A model generated the notes under the pieces. The model did not search any database and was not told where the DNA came from. It saw nothing but the letters and a program-made list of their open reading frames with translations. 64,000 nucleotides of DNA, from positions 620,001-684,000 of the forward strand of contig NZ_JBHTJH010000017.1 in the NCBI RefSeq assembly GCF_042675645.1, given 5' to 3'. Source of the DNA: Sungkyunkwania multivorans. GTDB taxonomy: Bacteria; Bacteroidota; Bacteroidia; Flavobacteriales; Flavobacteriaceae. The translations under genes and the position numbers were made by a program. Below are positions 1 to 8,471 of this stretch, in pieces (position 1 is the stretch's first letter; the number at the start of each line of letters is the position of its first letter).

Positions 1-1
1 A

Positions 2-193
2 AGGCTAAAACAACGAAAGACCGAAAGCGAAGATAAGATCAATATGCGAATTGCAAAGGCCTCGGTAGAATTGGCCACTGCCCCACAGTTCGATCACATC
101 ATCAAAAATTATGACCTGGATGTTGCCTTGAAAGAAGCGGAGGGATTGGTCTCAGACTTTTTGGACTTAAAAGCAAACTACGATGAGTCGTAA
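2..193 (+). CDS. gmk: Guanylate kinase, C-terminal part (cut by window edge)
   Basis: The first 63 codons of the window read in frame 2 to a TAA stop. The pattern (Arg-rich start, RKTESEDKI, MRIAKASVE, FDHIIKNYDLD) is that of the C-terminal helices of guanylate kinase, which phosphorylates GMP to GDP. The N-terminus with the P-loop lies upstream of the window. The last 11 bases overlap the start of nadD, so the two genes are translationally linked. The family call rests on recall of the C-terminal pattern. Confidence 0.8.
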   Translation, partial: RLKQRKTESEDKINMRIAKASVELATAPQFDHIIKNYDLDVALKEAEGLVSDFLDLKANYDES

Positions 194-776
194 AAAGGTA
201 GGCTTGTATTTTGGCACCTTCAACCCTATTCATATCGGTCATTTGATCATTGCCAATCATATGGCAGAACACAGTGATCTCAACGAGGTCTGGTTGGTCG
301 TAACGCCGCACAATCCTTTCAAAAAGAAGGACACACTTTTGGACAATCACCATCGCTACGAAATGGTATACAGGGCAACTGAAGACTATCCCAAACTTCG
401 GCCGAGCGATATCGAGTTCAAGCTTCCGCAGCCAAATTATACAGTAAACACCTTAGCACATCTGTATGATAGGTATCCCGAGATCGACTTTTGCCTTATC
501 ATGGGTGAGGATAATTTAAAAGGATTTCATAAGTGGAAGAATTATGAGGCCATCTTAGCACATCATGACATCTATGTATATCCAAGAATTTCGGAGGGGA
601 TCATCGAGACACAATTTGATGACCACCCTAAGATCCATAGGGTCGATGCACCTATCATGGAGATCTCCTCCACCTTTATCAGAAAAGCCGTTTCTGAAAG
701 AAAAAATGTGCGTCCCTTGCTCCCAGAAAATGTGTGGACCTATCTCGACGAGATGAATTTCTATAGATCTAAATGA
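183..776 (+). CDS. nadD: Nicotinate-nucleotide adenylyltransferase
   Basis: A 197-residue protein, normal length for NadD, which makes deamido-NAD from nicotinate mononucleotide and ATP. The nucleotidyltransferase signature GTFNPIHIGH lies at residues 11-20, with the HxGH catalytic histidines at 17 and 20. The second signature, ISSTFIRK, lies at 161-168. The start ATG lies inside the last codons of gmk, so the pair forms a unit linking nucleotide kinase and NAD synthesis. No clear terminator was seen directly after it. Confidence 0.96.
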   Translation: MSRKKVGLYFGTFNPIHIGHLIIANHMAEHSDLNEVWLVVTPHNPFKKKDTLLDNHHRYEMVYRATEDYPKLRPSDIEFKLPQPNYTVNTLAHLYDRYPEIDFCLIMGEDNLKGFHKWKNYEAILAHHDIYVYPRISEGIIETQFDDHPKIHRVDAPIMEISSTFIRKAVSERKNVRPLLPENVWTYLDEMNFYRSK

Positions 777-830
777 CTTGGGTTCCATTCAAAAATTATG
801 GACACCAATGTTTTAAATCTTTAACAGGTT

Positions 831-911
831 CCTTCTCCTTGGGGAGAAAGTTAGGATGAGGGGTATTTTGTACCTTGATCCCTCACCTTTGTCCTCTCCC
901 AACAGGAGAGG
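831..911. repeat. Inverted pair of dispersed intergenic repeats
   Basis: The left arm (831-863, with CCTTCTCCTTGGGGAG) and right arm (880-911, with TCCTCTCCCAACAGGAG) are imperfect reverse complements. Each looks like a degenerate copy of the CCTCTCC...GGGGTGAGGG type of element also seen at 15083-15117 and, more loosely, at 9084-9113 and 20444-20483. The transcript could fold into a long hairpin behind nadD. Confidence 0.55.
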
Positions 912-1060
912 AAATCTATCGGTTTGATTTACAAAAAAATTATATACGAGTATCGGGTTTTCTTAGATCAAACTCACCTTGATGAGTCTTGAATAGCAGG
1001 ATTTCCAAGTTACCTCTCATCTCGCATCCGACAACCCAAGGAATTCTAGGGGTGAGCAAA

Positions 1061-1091
1061 AAAAATAGCCGCGGGTTTAAACCCGCGGCTA
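1061..1091 (-). terminator. Palindromic terminator of the minus-strand EEP gene
   Basis: A perfect 26-bp palindrome at 1066-1091 (TAGCCGCGGGTTT and its complement) is followed, on the minus strand, by a run of eight T. It lies 20 bp beyond the stop of the nuclease gene that ends at 1111. The absence of a loop is unusual and resembles other loop-free palindromes used as terminators in this window (59499). Confidence 0.85.
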
Positions 1092-1110
1092 GCATATTTG
1101 TATGAATTCT

Positions 1111-2169
1111 TTATTCTACTTCTTTGATGAGATAGATATAGGCCGGGAAGTGGTCGCTATACCCATCCGTAAAATGACCATCGGCAAAGCTTCTAAAAGG
1201 ATAACCTTTGTAACGGCCTTTGGGGTTGATCAAAAACCGCTTATTTAAGATGCCTGCTTTATAAAATCTAAATGAGCTGTAATCTTTTTCTAGAAGTGAT
1301 GCTGAGACAATTACTTGGTCGAACAAACTCCACACATCTCTATAGGCGTTGGAACCCATGCCTTTCTTAAACATTTGTTCCATAGGATTGTACAGGTCCG
1401 TGCCTTTTGCTCTATTCCTTTTGGCCTCGGTCTTAAGTACCTTTTTGAAGCTGTCATTGTTAGGGTTGTCATTAAAGTCACCCATAGTAATAATTTTTGC
1501 CTCTGGATCTCTAGCTTGTAGGGAGTCAATGATCTTCTTGTTCAACTTGGCAGCAGCGATACGTTTGGGCCTGCTTCTTGCTTCTCCACCAAATCGGGAT
1601 GGCCAGTGATTGACGATCACATGAATTTCCTCACCTTCTAGCTCACCAGTAACCAAAAGCTGATCTCTGGTATAGACCCGTTTTCCATCTTCATCATCAA
1701 AGATCAGAAGTTCAAGATTATCAAAACTTGTTGGAGTGAAATACTTCTTTTGGTATAAAAGTGCCACATCGATACCCCTTCTATCAGGAGATTCAAAATG
1801 TACAATTCCGTAATTTTTGTCGATAAGTTCTGGTGTTTTGATAAGGTCTTGCAGTACCAGTTCATTCTCTATCTCTGCAACTCCGACCAGTGTGGGAGCG
1901 GTTTTGGCGACATCCTTTCCAATTTCTGCGATGGCCTTCGCCATGTTGGCTATCTTCTTGTCGTATACTTTTGATGTCCAACGATCCTTTCCTGTCGGAG
2001 TGCGGTCATCGTCAAACGTATCAGGATTATTAATGGTGTCAAAAAGGTTTTCTACATTGTAGAAAGCGACCGTATGGATCTTATAGCTCTTCTTTTTCTG
2101 CGCAAGACCATGATATCCTAAGAAAACTAATACAAGGATTAACAGATATTTTTTATTAATCATCTTCAA
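1111..2169 (-). CDS. Secreted endonuclease/exonuclease/phosphatase family protein
   Basis: A 352-residue protein with an N-terminal signal peptide ending near GLAQ (about residue 24). EEP-fold motifs appear in order: AFYNVENLFD near 35, GVAEIEN near 95, NHWPSR near 187, MGDFNDNP near 229 and SDHFPAYI near 340. These supply the metal-binding Asn, Glu, Asp and His residues of DNase I-like hydrolases. It is probably periplasmic or secreted and acts on nucleic acids or phosphoesters; the substrate is not shown by the sequence. A second Met two codons in is an equally good start. It is a paralog of the protein at 9263-10231 and is divergent from the TonB receptor operon. Confidence 0.88.
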   Translation of the reverse strand: MKMINKKYLLILVLVFLGYHGLAQKKKSYKIHTVAFYNVENLFDTINNPDTFDDDRTPTGKDRWTSKVYDKKIANMAKAIAEIGKDVAKTAPTLVGVAEIENELVLQDLIKTPELIDKNYGIVHFESPDRRGIDVALLYQKKYFTPTSFDNLELLIFDDEDGKRVYTRDQLLVTGELEGEEIHVIVNHWPSRFGGEARSRPKRIAAAKLNKKIIDSLQARDPEAKIITMGDFNDNPNNDSFKKVLKTEAKRNRAKGTDLYNPMEQMFKKGMGSNAYRDVWSLFDQVIVSASLLEKDYSSFRFYKAGILNKRFLINPKGRYKGYPFRSFADGHFTDGYSDHFPAYIYLIKEVE

Positions 2170-2236
2170 GGTGTTATGTTACTGTAAAGTTCAAGGCAAA
2201 ATTTGGGCCAAAAGTATTCAATTTATTCAAATAATG

Positions 2237-2244
2237 TACATTTG
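2237..2244 (+). promoter_or_regulatory. Bacteroidetes -7 element for the TonB receptor operon
   Basis: TACATTTG matches the TAnnTTTG consensus, 57 bp ahead of the receptor ATG. No TTTG is found at the ideal upstream distance. Confidence 0.55.
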
Positions 2245-2301
2245 CACGCATTATCATTTTTTTAACTTGTGGTAGTGTTTTGAAATAAACAGACAGAATT
2301 T

Positions 2302-5067
2302 ATGAGAAAGAGTATTTTAAGTTACTTCTTTGTACTGTTCTCTGCGGTTTCATTTGCCCAAAACCTTAGTGAAGTAAAAGGTAAGGTGGTAGATGAAGTG
2401 ACCAAGGAAGCTTTACAAAGTGTTTTGGTAAGTATTGACGGCACCACGCTCGAAACTACTACCGATGTTAATGGTGAGTTTTCTTTTACAGGAGTGCCTG
2501 TTGGAAACTTCATCTTGCATATCGAAACGTTTGGATATGTTGCAAAAAATTATCCGATCGAGGTTGCGGAAGGCGCTACACTAGATCTTGGAGAGATCGA
2601 TCTAGAAAAGGATATCGCCCAAGACCTATCGGACAACCTGATCACCTTGACCGAGAATGACCTTGGAGATGATGATGCAGGTACCGATGCGACTTCTGGA
2701 CTACTTCAATCTACCAGGGATGTGTTCTTGAATCGTGCGGCATTCGACTTCGGACAGGCCTTTTTTAGAGTAAGAGGGTATGACTCAAAGGAAGCGCAAG
2801 TATTGGTCAATGGTGTTAAAATGAACAAGATGTTCAACGGTCGCCCGCAATGGAATAACTGGGGTGGTTTGAATGACGTTACACGTAATCAAGAACTTTC
2901 AAGTGGATTGAGCGCTTCCAATTATACCTTTGGAGGAGTCTTTGGGTCGACAAACATCAACACAAAAGCTTCGGATTACCGACCAGGACTTCGTCTTTCT
3001 GGTTCCGCTTCAAACAGAACCTACGGTGGACGTTTGATGGCAACCTACAGTTCTGGGGTGTTAAGCAGTGGATTGGCCTATACCGTTTCTGCCTCTCGCA
3101 GATGGGCAGAAGAGGGCTTCATCGATGGAACGATCTATGACGCCTATTCGGTCTTTGGATCTTTAGATTATAGGATCAATGACGATCATACCATCAATGC
3201 AACAGCCTTCTTCTCTCCAAATAGAAGAGGGAGCTCAACGGCTATCACAGAAGAGGTGTTCGATCTTGTTGGAAGAACTTACAATCCAAACTGGGGCTTT
3301 CAGGATGGAGAACAGCGTAATTCTCGTGTAAGAGAGATCGAAGAGCCGGTCTTTATGCTAAGTCACTTTTTTGAGAAAGACGAATTTTCTTTAAAGACAA
3401 GTGTTGCCTATCAAAAAGGAAGAGTCGGGAGAGGAAGAATTCAACAGCAGAACGCTCAGAATCCTAATCCAATTTATTACAGATACCTGCCTAGCTTCTA
3501 CCTAAACCGACTACCAGAAGATGGCGGTCCGGATCTGGTAAATGCAGAACTTGCAAGACAAAATTTTATTAACGACCCACAAGTTGACTGGAATTTCTTT
3601 TATCAGTCGAATTTACGTGAAGGAGGAAACGGACAAAGTGTTTATATCCTTCATGATGATGTAAATGAAGACACACAGCTTTCTGTAAATTCTATCTTTG
3701 ATTACCAGAAGTCTGACAATATCGAATTCAATGGAGGGCTTACGCTAAGAAGTCTTAACTCTAAAAACTTTGCTGAAATCACCGATCTTTTAGGAGGAAC
3801 GTTCTATAGAGATTTTGACCCTTTCACAAATACTTCTAATAATTTAGGAGGAAACGATATCAAAGGCGTTGGTGATAAGTTTAGTTACAACTATGATATC
3901 GATGGTACTGAATTCGATCTTTTTGGCCAGGTACAGTTTACATACAACAAAGTAGACTTTTTTGTGGGTGCTAATTATAACTACACTGGATTTCAGAGAA
4001 ACGGATTGTTCTTAAATGAGCAGTTCTTAGGGAATTCACTCGGGAAAGGAAAAAAGCAGACCTTTAACAGTGGAGGTGTAAAAGGTGGACTTACCTATAA
4101 AATAAGCGGAAATCACTTTATCACGGCAAACGGAGCTTATTTTTCACAGGCACCGAATATTAGAAATACCTTTGCCAACGCACGTGTGAACAACGATATT
4201 GTTCCAAATATACAGTCGGAAAAAGTACGCTCTTTTGATGCGAGTTATATCGTGAGAACTTCGCTTGTCAAGGCACGCTTAACAGGTTTCTATACCAAGT
4301 TCGAGGATGCTTCGGAAGTATCCTTCTTCTTCACAGACGGTCTGGCTTTGGCAGGATTTGGAGAAGACTTCAATGACGTCAATCAAGATTTTGTTTCAGA
4401 ATCCGTAGTAGGAATTGATAAATTGCACATTGGCGGGGAATTAGGACTGGAAGTTCAAGTAACACCAACGGTAAAGATAAACGGTGCAGCGGCCTTTGGC
4501 CAGTTTACCTATACGAACAACCCAGAGGTATTTATTGCTTCAGACGAGATTCCAACCTTGGGACTTGGAAAAGCGCAGCTAAAGGACTACAAATTGGCTA
4601 ATGGACCACAACGTGCCTATTCTTTAGGTTTTGAATACCGCGACCCCAATTTCTGGTGGGTAGGTGCTTCAGGAAACTATTTATCTAACAATTATACAGA
4701 CCCCTCGGCTCTTGTAAGAACAGACAACTTCTTTATCAATCCCGACGACCCAAATGGTTTCCCATTTCCAGAAGCCACAGAAGAAGCGGCAAGAGAATTG
4801 TTGAAGCAAGACCGATTGGACGATTTCTTCCTTGTAAATATTGTGGGAGGTAAATCATGGAGATACAAAGGAAAATATATCAGCTTGTTCGCAAGTATTA
4901 ACAACGCGCTAGATCAAACTTTTAGAACAGGTGGTTTTGAACAATCCAGAACAGCAAACTTTAGAGAATTGTCTCAAGATCGTGCCAACGGAACCCCTTC
5001 CTTTGGGCCAAGATATTTCTATGGTTTTGGAAGAACCTATTTTCTAAACTTGGCGGTTAGCTTTTAA
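2302..5067 (+). CDS. TonB-dependent receptor with carboxypeptidase-regulatory-like domain
   Basis: A 921-residue outer-membrane receptor. A signal peptide (residues 1-19, ending VSFAQ) is followed by a CarboxypepD_reg-like beta-sandwich (about 24-105, starting EVKGKVVDEVTKEALQS). Next come a plug domain (about 130-235, with FFRVRGYDSKEAQVLVNGV) and a long beta-barrel ending in LNLAVSF, whose terminal Phe is typical of outer-membrane insertion. It imports an unknown substrate with TonB energy. The DUF5689 lipoprotein gene begins 26 bp downstream, so the two probably form an uptake pair of SusC/SusD-like logic. The neighbouring secreted nuclease genes suggest a nucleic acid or phosphate-ester source; that is inference. 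Confidence 0.93.
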   Translation: MRKSILSYFFVLFSAVSFAQNLSEVKGKVVDEVTKEALQSVLVSIDGTTLETTTDVNGEFSFTGVPVGNFILHIETFGYVAKNYPIEVAEGATLDLGEIDLEKDIAQDLSDNLITLTENDLGDDDAGTDATSGLLQSTRDVFLNRAAFDFGQAFFRVRGYDSKEAQVLVNGVKMNKMFNGRPQWNNWGGLNDVTRNQELSSGLSASNYTFGGVFGSTNINTKASDYRPGLRLSGSASNRTYGGRLMATYSSGVLSSGLAYTVSASRRWAEEGFIDGTIYDAYSVFGSLDYRINDDHTINATAFFSPNRRGSSTAITEEVFDLVGRTYNPNWGFQDGEQRNSRVREIEEPVFMLSHFFEKDEFSLKTSVAYQKGRVGRGRIQQQNAQNPNPIYYRYLPSFYLNRLPEDGGPDLVNAELARQNFINDPQVDWNFFYQSNLREGGNGQSVYILHDDVNEDTQLSVNSIFDYQKSDNIEFNGGLTLRSLNSKNFAEITDLLGGTFYRDFDPFTNTSNNLGGNDIKGVGDKFSYNYDIDGTEFDLFGQVQFTYNKVDFFVGANYNYTGFQRNGLFLNEQFLGNSLGKGKKQTFNSGGVKGGLTYKISGNHFITANGAYFSQAPNIRNTFANARVNNDIVPNIQSEKVRSFDASYIVRTSLVKARLTGFYTKFEDASEVSFFFTDGLALAGFGEDFNDVNQDFVSESVVGIDKLHIGGELGLEVQVTPTVKINGAAAFGQFTYTNNPEVFIASDEIPTLGLGKAQLKDYKLANGPQRAYSLGFEYRDPNFWWVGASGNYLSNNYTDPSALVRTDNFFINPDDPNGFPFPEATEEAARELLKQDRLDDFFLVNIVGGKSWRYKGKYISLFASINNALDQTFRTGGFEQSRTANFRELSQDRANGTPSFGPRYFYGFGRTYFLNLAVSF

Positions 5068-5093
5068 TTAAAAAACTCAGAAATTATTTTAAG

Positions 5094-7046
5094 ATGAAAA
5101 CAAAAAATATATTTAAGAATCTCTTTTTAGCCACTGCTGCAATAGCGTTATTGGCAGGATGTGTAGAAGATGACGACTTCGGGATTCCAAATTTAACCTG
5201 CGATGATCCTGGGCTTACAGCTACCAAAACCGTACAGGAGATCTTTGACGCTTCAACAGGAAGCGCGATGCAGTATACAGCAGATGACATCATTGAAGGA
5301 TATGTGGTCTCTAGTGATGAAGGAGGAAACTTCTTTAAGTCAATATCTATTCAAGCGATCGATGGATCTGTAGGTTTTAGCGTGCCGATCGATGTCACCG
5401 ATCTTTATACCGAATATGAGCCTGGCCGCAAGGTTTATGTACGTTTACAAGACCGCTACACCGCAGTGGATTTCGACGCGCTCGAAATAGGAGATCTATT
5501 TGGAGGAAATCAAGTAGGTCGCTTGCCAGAAACTATTTATAGAGACGTAGTGTTGCGATCTTGTGATTTTGTTGCAGAGGAAAACTTTGTGAATACGATC
5601 AACATTCAAGACATTTCAGATCAATACCTAAATCAATTGATCCAGTTTGAAAACGTGCAGTTTGTAGATGATGCCATCGGAAGTACATATTACGATGCCG
5701 CTAACGATCTTGGTGGAGCAACAAACCATTTGTTAAGTGACGAGTTTGGTTTTCAAGTGATCTTCCGAACCAGTTCTTTTGCAGATTTTGCGTCTCAACC
5801 CGTGGCAGAAGGTTCAGGGACTGTAAGAGGTGTCCTTACCAAGTTTGGTGATGACTATCAGTTGTTGGCTCGTACGGTAAACGACGTTATGCTAGATGCT
5901 CCAAGACAATCGCTAGACCGTATTGGTTTGGGTGCTTTAAGACTGTTCGAGGAAGATGATATCATCAATGATAGCCGTTTTGTGGAAGGCATCGTCATCC
6001 TTTCTCCAAATAACGAGAACAATGTAAATAGCCGTAATGCTGTTGTCCAAGATGAAACTGGCGGAATCGTTTTCAGATTTTCCAGCGACCACAGTCTGGT
6101 AGAAGGTGACTTGGTAAGACTTCCTGTCGATGGGCTTAATACCGATAGCTTTAATGGGTTAAAGCAGTTAGAAGGAATGGCACCTAGCGATGCACAAGTG
6201 TTGTCGCAAGGAAATGCTTTACCAGAAGCGAAGATCCTAACCATCGCTGAGGTACAAACAGGCGATTTCGAATCGCAGTTGGTACAGATCGAAAACGTAC
6301 AATTCGTACAAGCGGAAGTGGATGCCGGTGATGACCTTAACGGGACACAAAACATCACAGATTGTACAAGTACCATATCTATTTTCACAAGAAGTGGAGC
6401 TACCTTCTCAGGTGATGCAATAGCTACAGGAAACGGAACGATCATCGCAGTAGCCTCTACATCGAATGGTGCACAACTGAACCTACAAAGTGGCGCTGCA
6501 GACGATGCTATGAGTGGAGCAAGATGTGCAGAACCAGTACCATTTTTCGAAGAGTCTTTTGACACGTCTATCCCAGCTACTTGGACGACCATCGCCACTA
6601 CCGGGACAAGACTCTGGACCTGGTCCGGAGCCGGAGGGACTCCTCATGCGAACATGAGTGCCTTTGCTGGGGGATCAAATCCGCCTTTGGATGTCGTTAC
6701 TTGGTTGATAAGCCCATCCATTGATTTTGATGCTCAGAACAATGAGTTCTTAAGAATCGAAGTTGCCGATGCCTTTGAAAATGGAAACCCATTAAGCGTC
6801 CGCATCTCAACCGATTATACAGGTTCGGGAGACCCGACAGCAGCAACATGGACAACCATTGGTGTCGACGAAGTTGCTGCATTGATCAACAACGGTGGAT
6901 TCTTCGATAACTCCTACGAGCAATCAGGTGCGATCGACCTTTCTACGGTTACTGGCAATGCCTATTTGGCATTTGTCTATGACAGTAATGGTGGAACGAT
7001 CTCTACTACTACCGATATCGGAAAAGTGAGCGTTTTTGCAAACTAA
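5094..7046 (+). CDS. DUF5689 lipoprotein with C-terminal choice-of-anchor-type domain
   Basis: A 650-residue lipoprotein with lipobox LLAGC (Cys23). Two DUF5689-type OB-like regions are visible (about 35-270 and 280-475, with repeated phrases such as VQIENVQFV and IQFENVQFV). The C-terminal part (about 485-650, PFFEESFDTSIPATWTTI) resembles a choice-of-anchor J or cleaved-adhesin type jelly roll. The gene lies 26 bp after the TonB receptor and ends at a strong terminator, so it is the second gene of that operon. It is probably a surface-exposed partner of the receptor. Its last 413 bp are duplicated at 7899-8388 beyond the RAYT element. Confidence 0.85.
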   Translation: MKTKNIFKNLFLATAAIALLAGCVEDDDFGIPNLTCDDPGLTATKTVQEIFDASTGSAMQYTADDIIEGYVVSSDEGGNFFKSISIQAIDGSVGFSVPIDVTDLYTEYEPGRKVYVRLQDRYTAVDFDALEIGDLFGGNQVGRLPETIYRDVVLRSCDFVAEENFVNTINIQDISDQYLNQLIQFENVQFVDDAIGSTYYDAANDLGGATNHLLSDEFGFQVIFRTSSFADFASQPVAEGSGTVRGVLTKFGDDYQLLARTVNDVMLDAPRQSLDRIGLGALRLFEEDDIINDSRFVEGIVILSPNNENNVNSRNAVVQDETGGIVFRFSSDHSLVEGDLVRLPVDGLNTDSFNGLKQLEGMAPSDAQVLSQGNALPEAKILTIAEVQTGDFESQLVQIENVQFVQAEVDAGDDLNGTQNITDCTSTISIFTRSGATFSGDAIATGNGTIIAVASTSNGAQLNLQSGAADDAMSGARCAEPVPFFEESFDTSIPATWTTIATTGTRLWTWSGAGGTPHANMSAFAGGSNPPLDVVTWLISPSIDFDAQNNEFLRIEVADAFENGNPLSVRISTDYTGSGDPTAATWTTIGVDEVAALINNGGFFDNSYEQSGAIDLSTVTGNAYLAFVYDSNGGTISTTTDIGKVSVFAN

Positions 7047-7179
7047 TCGAAAGAGACCAGATATCGAAAAACCACGGCGACAGTCGTGGTTTTTTGTTTT
7101 AGTCACTTTACTGAAAAATAACATACGTGATGAATTCCAAGTTTTTATATATCCTATTCGTTCTAGTCGCGATCATCTC
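6635..7179 (+). repeat. 545-bp direct repeat, copy 1
   Basis: This segment covers the 3' end of the DUF5689 gene, its terminator and the first 17 codons of the downstream lipoprotein gene. It recurs at 7899-8521. Outside the assembly gap the two copies differ at only five visible positions (for example 7097 G/A, 7104 C/T, 7127-7128 GT/CC). Copy 1 stops exactly where the RAYT element begins. Confidence 0.9.
7066..7100 (+). terminator. Terminator of the TonB receptor/DUF5689 operon
   Basis: The stem AACCACG / CGTGGTT with a short loop is followed by TTTTTTGTTTT, 20 bp after the DUF5689 stop codon. An almost identical copy lies at 8408-8442. Confidence 0.85.
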
Positions 7180-7210
7180 ACCGCTACCGCACGAATCTTT
7201 CGTGTGGTAA
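7130..7210 (+). pseudogene. Truncated duplicate of the lipoprotein gene start
   Basis: The ATG and 17 codons (MNSKFLYILFVLVAIIS) are identical to the start of the intact lipoprotein at 8472. The frame then runs into the RAYT left hairpin and stops after nine unrelated codons. The lipobox Cys is lost because the break falls just before it. It is a by-product of the segmental duplication and not a working gene. Confidence 0.85.
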
Positions 7211-7229
7211 GAATCTTTCGCGAATTGTC

Positions 7230-7237
7230 TATATTTG
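7230..7237 (+). promoter_or_regulatory. -7 element directly ahead of the transposase
   Basis: TATATTTG matches TAnnTTTG and ends three bases before the ATG at 7241, which would give a leaderless transcript. Confidence 0.45.
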
Positions 7238-7240
7238 GTC

Positions 7241-7804
7241 ATGAGCCGGAATTATAAATTTCATAATCCCGAAGGCCTATACTTTGTAAGTTTTGCGGTC
7301 GTCAACTGGCTGGATGTCTTCACTAGAAATGGATATAAAGACATCCTTTTAGACAGCCTTTCCTTCTGTCAGCTAGAAAAAGGCATGGAAATAGTTGCTT
7401 GGTGCATTATGACAAACCATGTCCATTTGATATTCAGGGTCACCAACGGAACGAGGCCCGAACTGGTTTTGGGCGACCTAAAGCGATTCACGAGCAAGGC
7501 CATTGTAAATGCCATAAAGGAAAACCAAAGAGAGAGTAGAAAGGACTTTTTGTTGGAACAGTTTGCAAAGGCCGCACGAAGTTCCTCCAATGTGACCAAT
7601 TATCAATTTTGGCGCCACGAAAATAAGCCGATAGAGCTGTGGAGCAATTCGGTAATACAGGAAAAGATAACCTATATTCATAACAACCCGGTCGAGGCAG
7701 GTCTGGTATATAAGCCGGAAGATTATGTGTACAGCAGTGCCAGAGACTATGCGGGAGAGCAAGGCATGCTAAATGACGTGTTGATATTTCGTTATTATGG
7801 CTAA
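7241..7804 (+). CDS. REP-associated tyrosine transposase (Y1, IS200-like fold)
   Basis: A 187-residue HUH endonuclease. The metal-binding motif NHVHLIF places His at about 60 and 62, and the candidate catalytic Tyr is in ITYIHNNPVEAGL (about 145). The N-terminus YFVSFAVVNWLDVF is the usual RAYT pattern. Such enzymes nick and join single-stranded DNA at hairpins, and matching hairpins flank this gene. The ATG at 7241 is chosen because the TTG six bases earlier overlaps a -7 element. The last codons and stop are part of a 62-bp tandem repeat. Confidence 0.9.
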   Translation: MSRNYKFHNPEGLYFVSFAVVNWLDVFTRNGYKDILLDSLSFCQLEKGMEIVAWCIMTNHVHLIFRVTNGTRPELVLGDLKRFTSKAIVNAIKENQRESRKDFLLEQFAKAARSSSNVTNYQFWRHENKPIELWSNSVIQEKITYIHNNPVEAGLVYKPEDYVYSSARDYAGEQGMLNDVLIFRYYG

Positions 7805-7903
7805 CAATGGCCACACGAAAGATTCGTGCGGCAGCGAGGGCGTTGACATTTCGTTATTATGGCTAATAATGGCCACACGAAAGATTCGTGCGGCAGCGAG
7901 GGA
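7780..7903 (+). repeat. Two tandem 62-bp units at the transposase 3' end
   Basis: Unit 1 (7780-7841) and unit 2 (7842-7903) are nearly identical, differing for example at TTGATATTT/TTGACATTT and CTAACAATGG/CTAATAATGG. Each contains the codons for the last transposase residues, the stop codon and one right-end hairpin. The element tail has therefore been duplicated, as in REP or BIME arrays built by RAYT enzymes. Confidence 0.85.
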
Positions 7904-8388
7904 CTCCTCATGCGAACATGAGTGCCTTTGCTGGGGGATCAAATCCGCCTTTGGATGTCGTTACTTGGTTGATAAGCCCATCCATTGATTTTGATGCTCA
8001 GNNNNNNNNNNNNNNNNNNNNNNNNNNNNNNNNNNNNNNNNNNNNNNNNNNNNNNNNNNNNNNNNNNNNNNNNNNNNNNNNNNNNNNNNNNNNNNNNNNN
8101 NNNNNNNNNNNNNNNNNNNNNNNNNNNNNNNNNNNNNNNNNNNNNNNNNNNNTCGATTATACAGGTTCGGGAGACCCGACAGCAGCAACATGGACAACCA
8201 TTGGTGTCGACGAAGTTGCTGCATTGATCAACAACGGTGGATTCTTCGATAACTCCTACGAGCAATCAGGTGCGATCGACCTTTCTACGGTTACTGGCAA
8301 TGCCTATTTGGCATTTGTCTATGACAGTAATGGTGGAACGATCTCTACTACTACCGATATCGGAAAAGTGAGCGTTTTTGCAAACTAA
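7899..8388 (+). pseudogene. 3' fragment of the DUF5689 lipoprotein gene
   Basis: Duplicate of codons for about the last 137 residues of the protein at 5094-7046, ending at the same stop. It has no start codon, signal peptide or DUF5689 region of its own and is interrupted by N. It is a duplication remnant. Confidence 0.88.
8002..8152. other. Assembly gap (151 N)
   Basis: A run of N inside the second copy of the 545-bp repeat. Comparison with copy 1 (6738-6810) predicts 73 missing bases, so the gap length looks like an estimate. Confidence 0.95.
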
Positions 8389-8407
8389 TCGAAAGAGACC
8401 AGATATC

Positions 8408-8442
8408 GAAAAACCACGGCGACAGTCGTGGTTTTTTATTTT
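8408..8442 (+). terminator. Duplicate terminator in repeat copy 2
   Basis: Same stem as 7066-7100 (AACCACG / CGTGGTT) followed by TTTTTTATTTT. It now sits 30 bp ahead of the intact lipoprotein gene and insulates that gene from read-through of the RAYT element. Confidence 0.8.
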
Positions 8443-8471
8443 AGTTACTTTACTGAAAAATAACATACCCG

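Larger units (their letters stand above)
777..1110. other. Intergenic region with an inverted repeat pair and a terminator
   Basis: 334 bp without a supported gene between nadD and the convergent nuclease gene. It holds a head-to-head pair of C/G-rich repeats (831-863 and 880-911) and, next to the nuclease gene, a perfect palindromic terminator. The stretch 912-1050 shows nothing I recognise. Confidence 0.7.
7182..7898 (+). mobile_element. RAYT/IS200-like element with inverted terminal hairpins
   Basis: The element of about 717 bp is bounded by inverted hairpins. The left hairpin at 7185-7209 has an 11-bp stem (TACCGCACGAA / TTCGTGTGGTA) and a 3-nt loop. The right hairpins at 7810-7832 and 7872-7894 have stems GCCACACGAA / TTCGTGCGGC. 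The left end is close to the reverse complement of the right end (CGCTACCGCACGAATC against CGCTGCCGCACGAATC). It encodes one transposase of the REP-associated tyrosine transposase type. It is flanked not by a short target duplication but by two copies of a 545-bp host segment. Confidence 0.8.

Noticed and set aside
5858..6598. 246-codon open frame antisense to the DUF5689 gene
   Set aside because: It mirrors a well-supported gene in another frame, with Ser/Pro/Cys-rich low-complexity sequence typical of a shadow.
7182..7898. Classical insertion sequence with short target duplication
   Set aside because: The transposase is HUH/Y1 type and the flanks are 545-bp host copies, not a short duplication.
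7888..8388. Open frame across the N run as a separate gene
   Set aside because: It is the duplicated 3' end of the DUF5689 gene read through the gap; the Met at its start comes from the RAYT tail.
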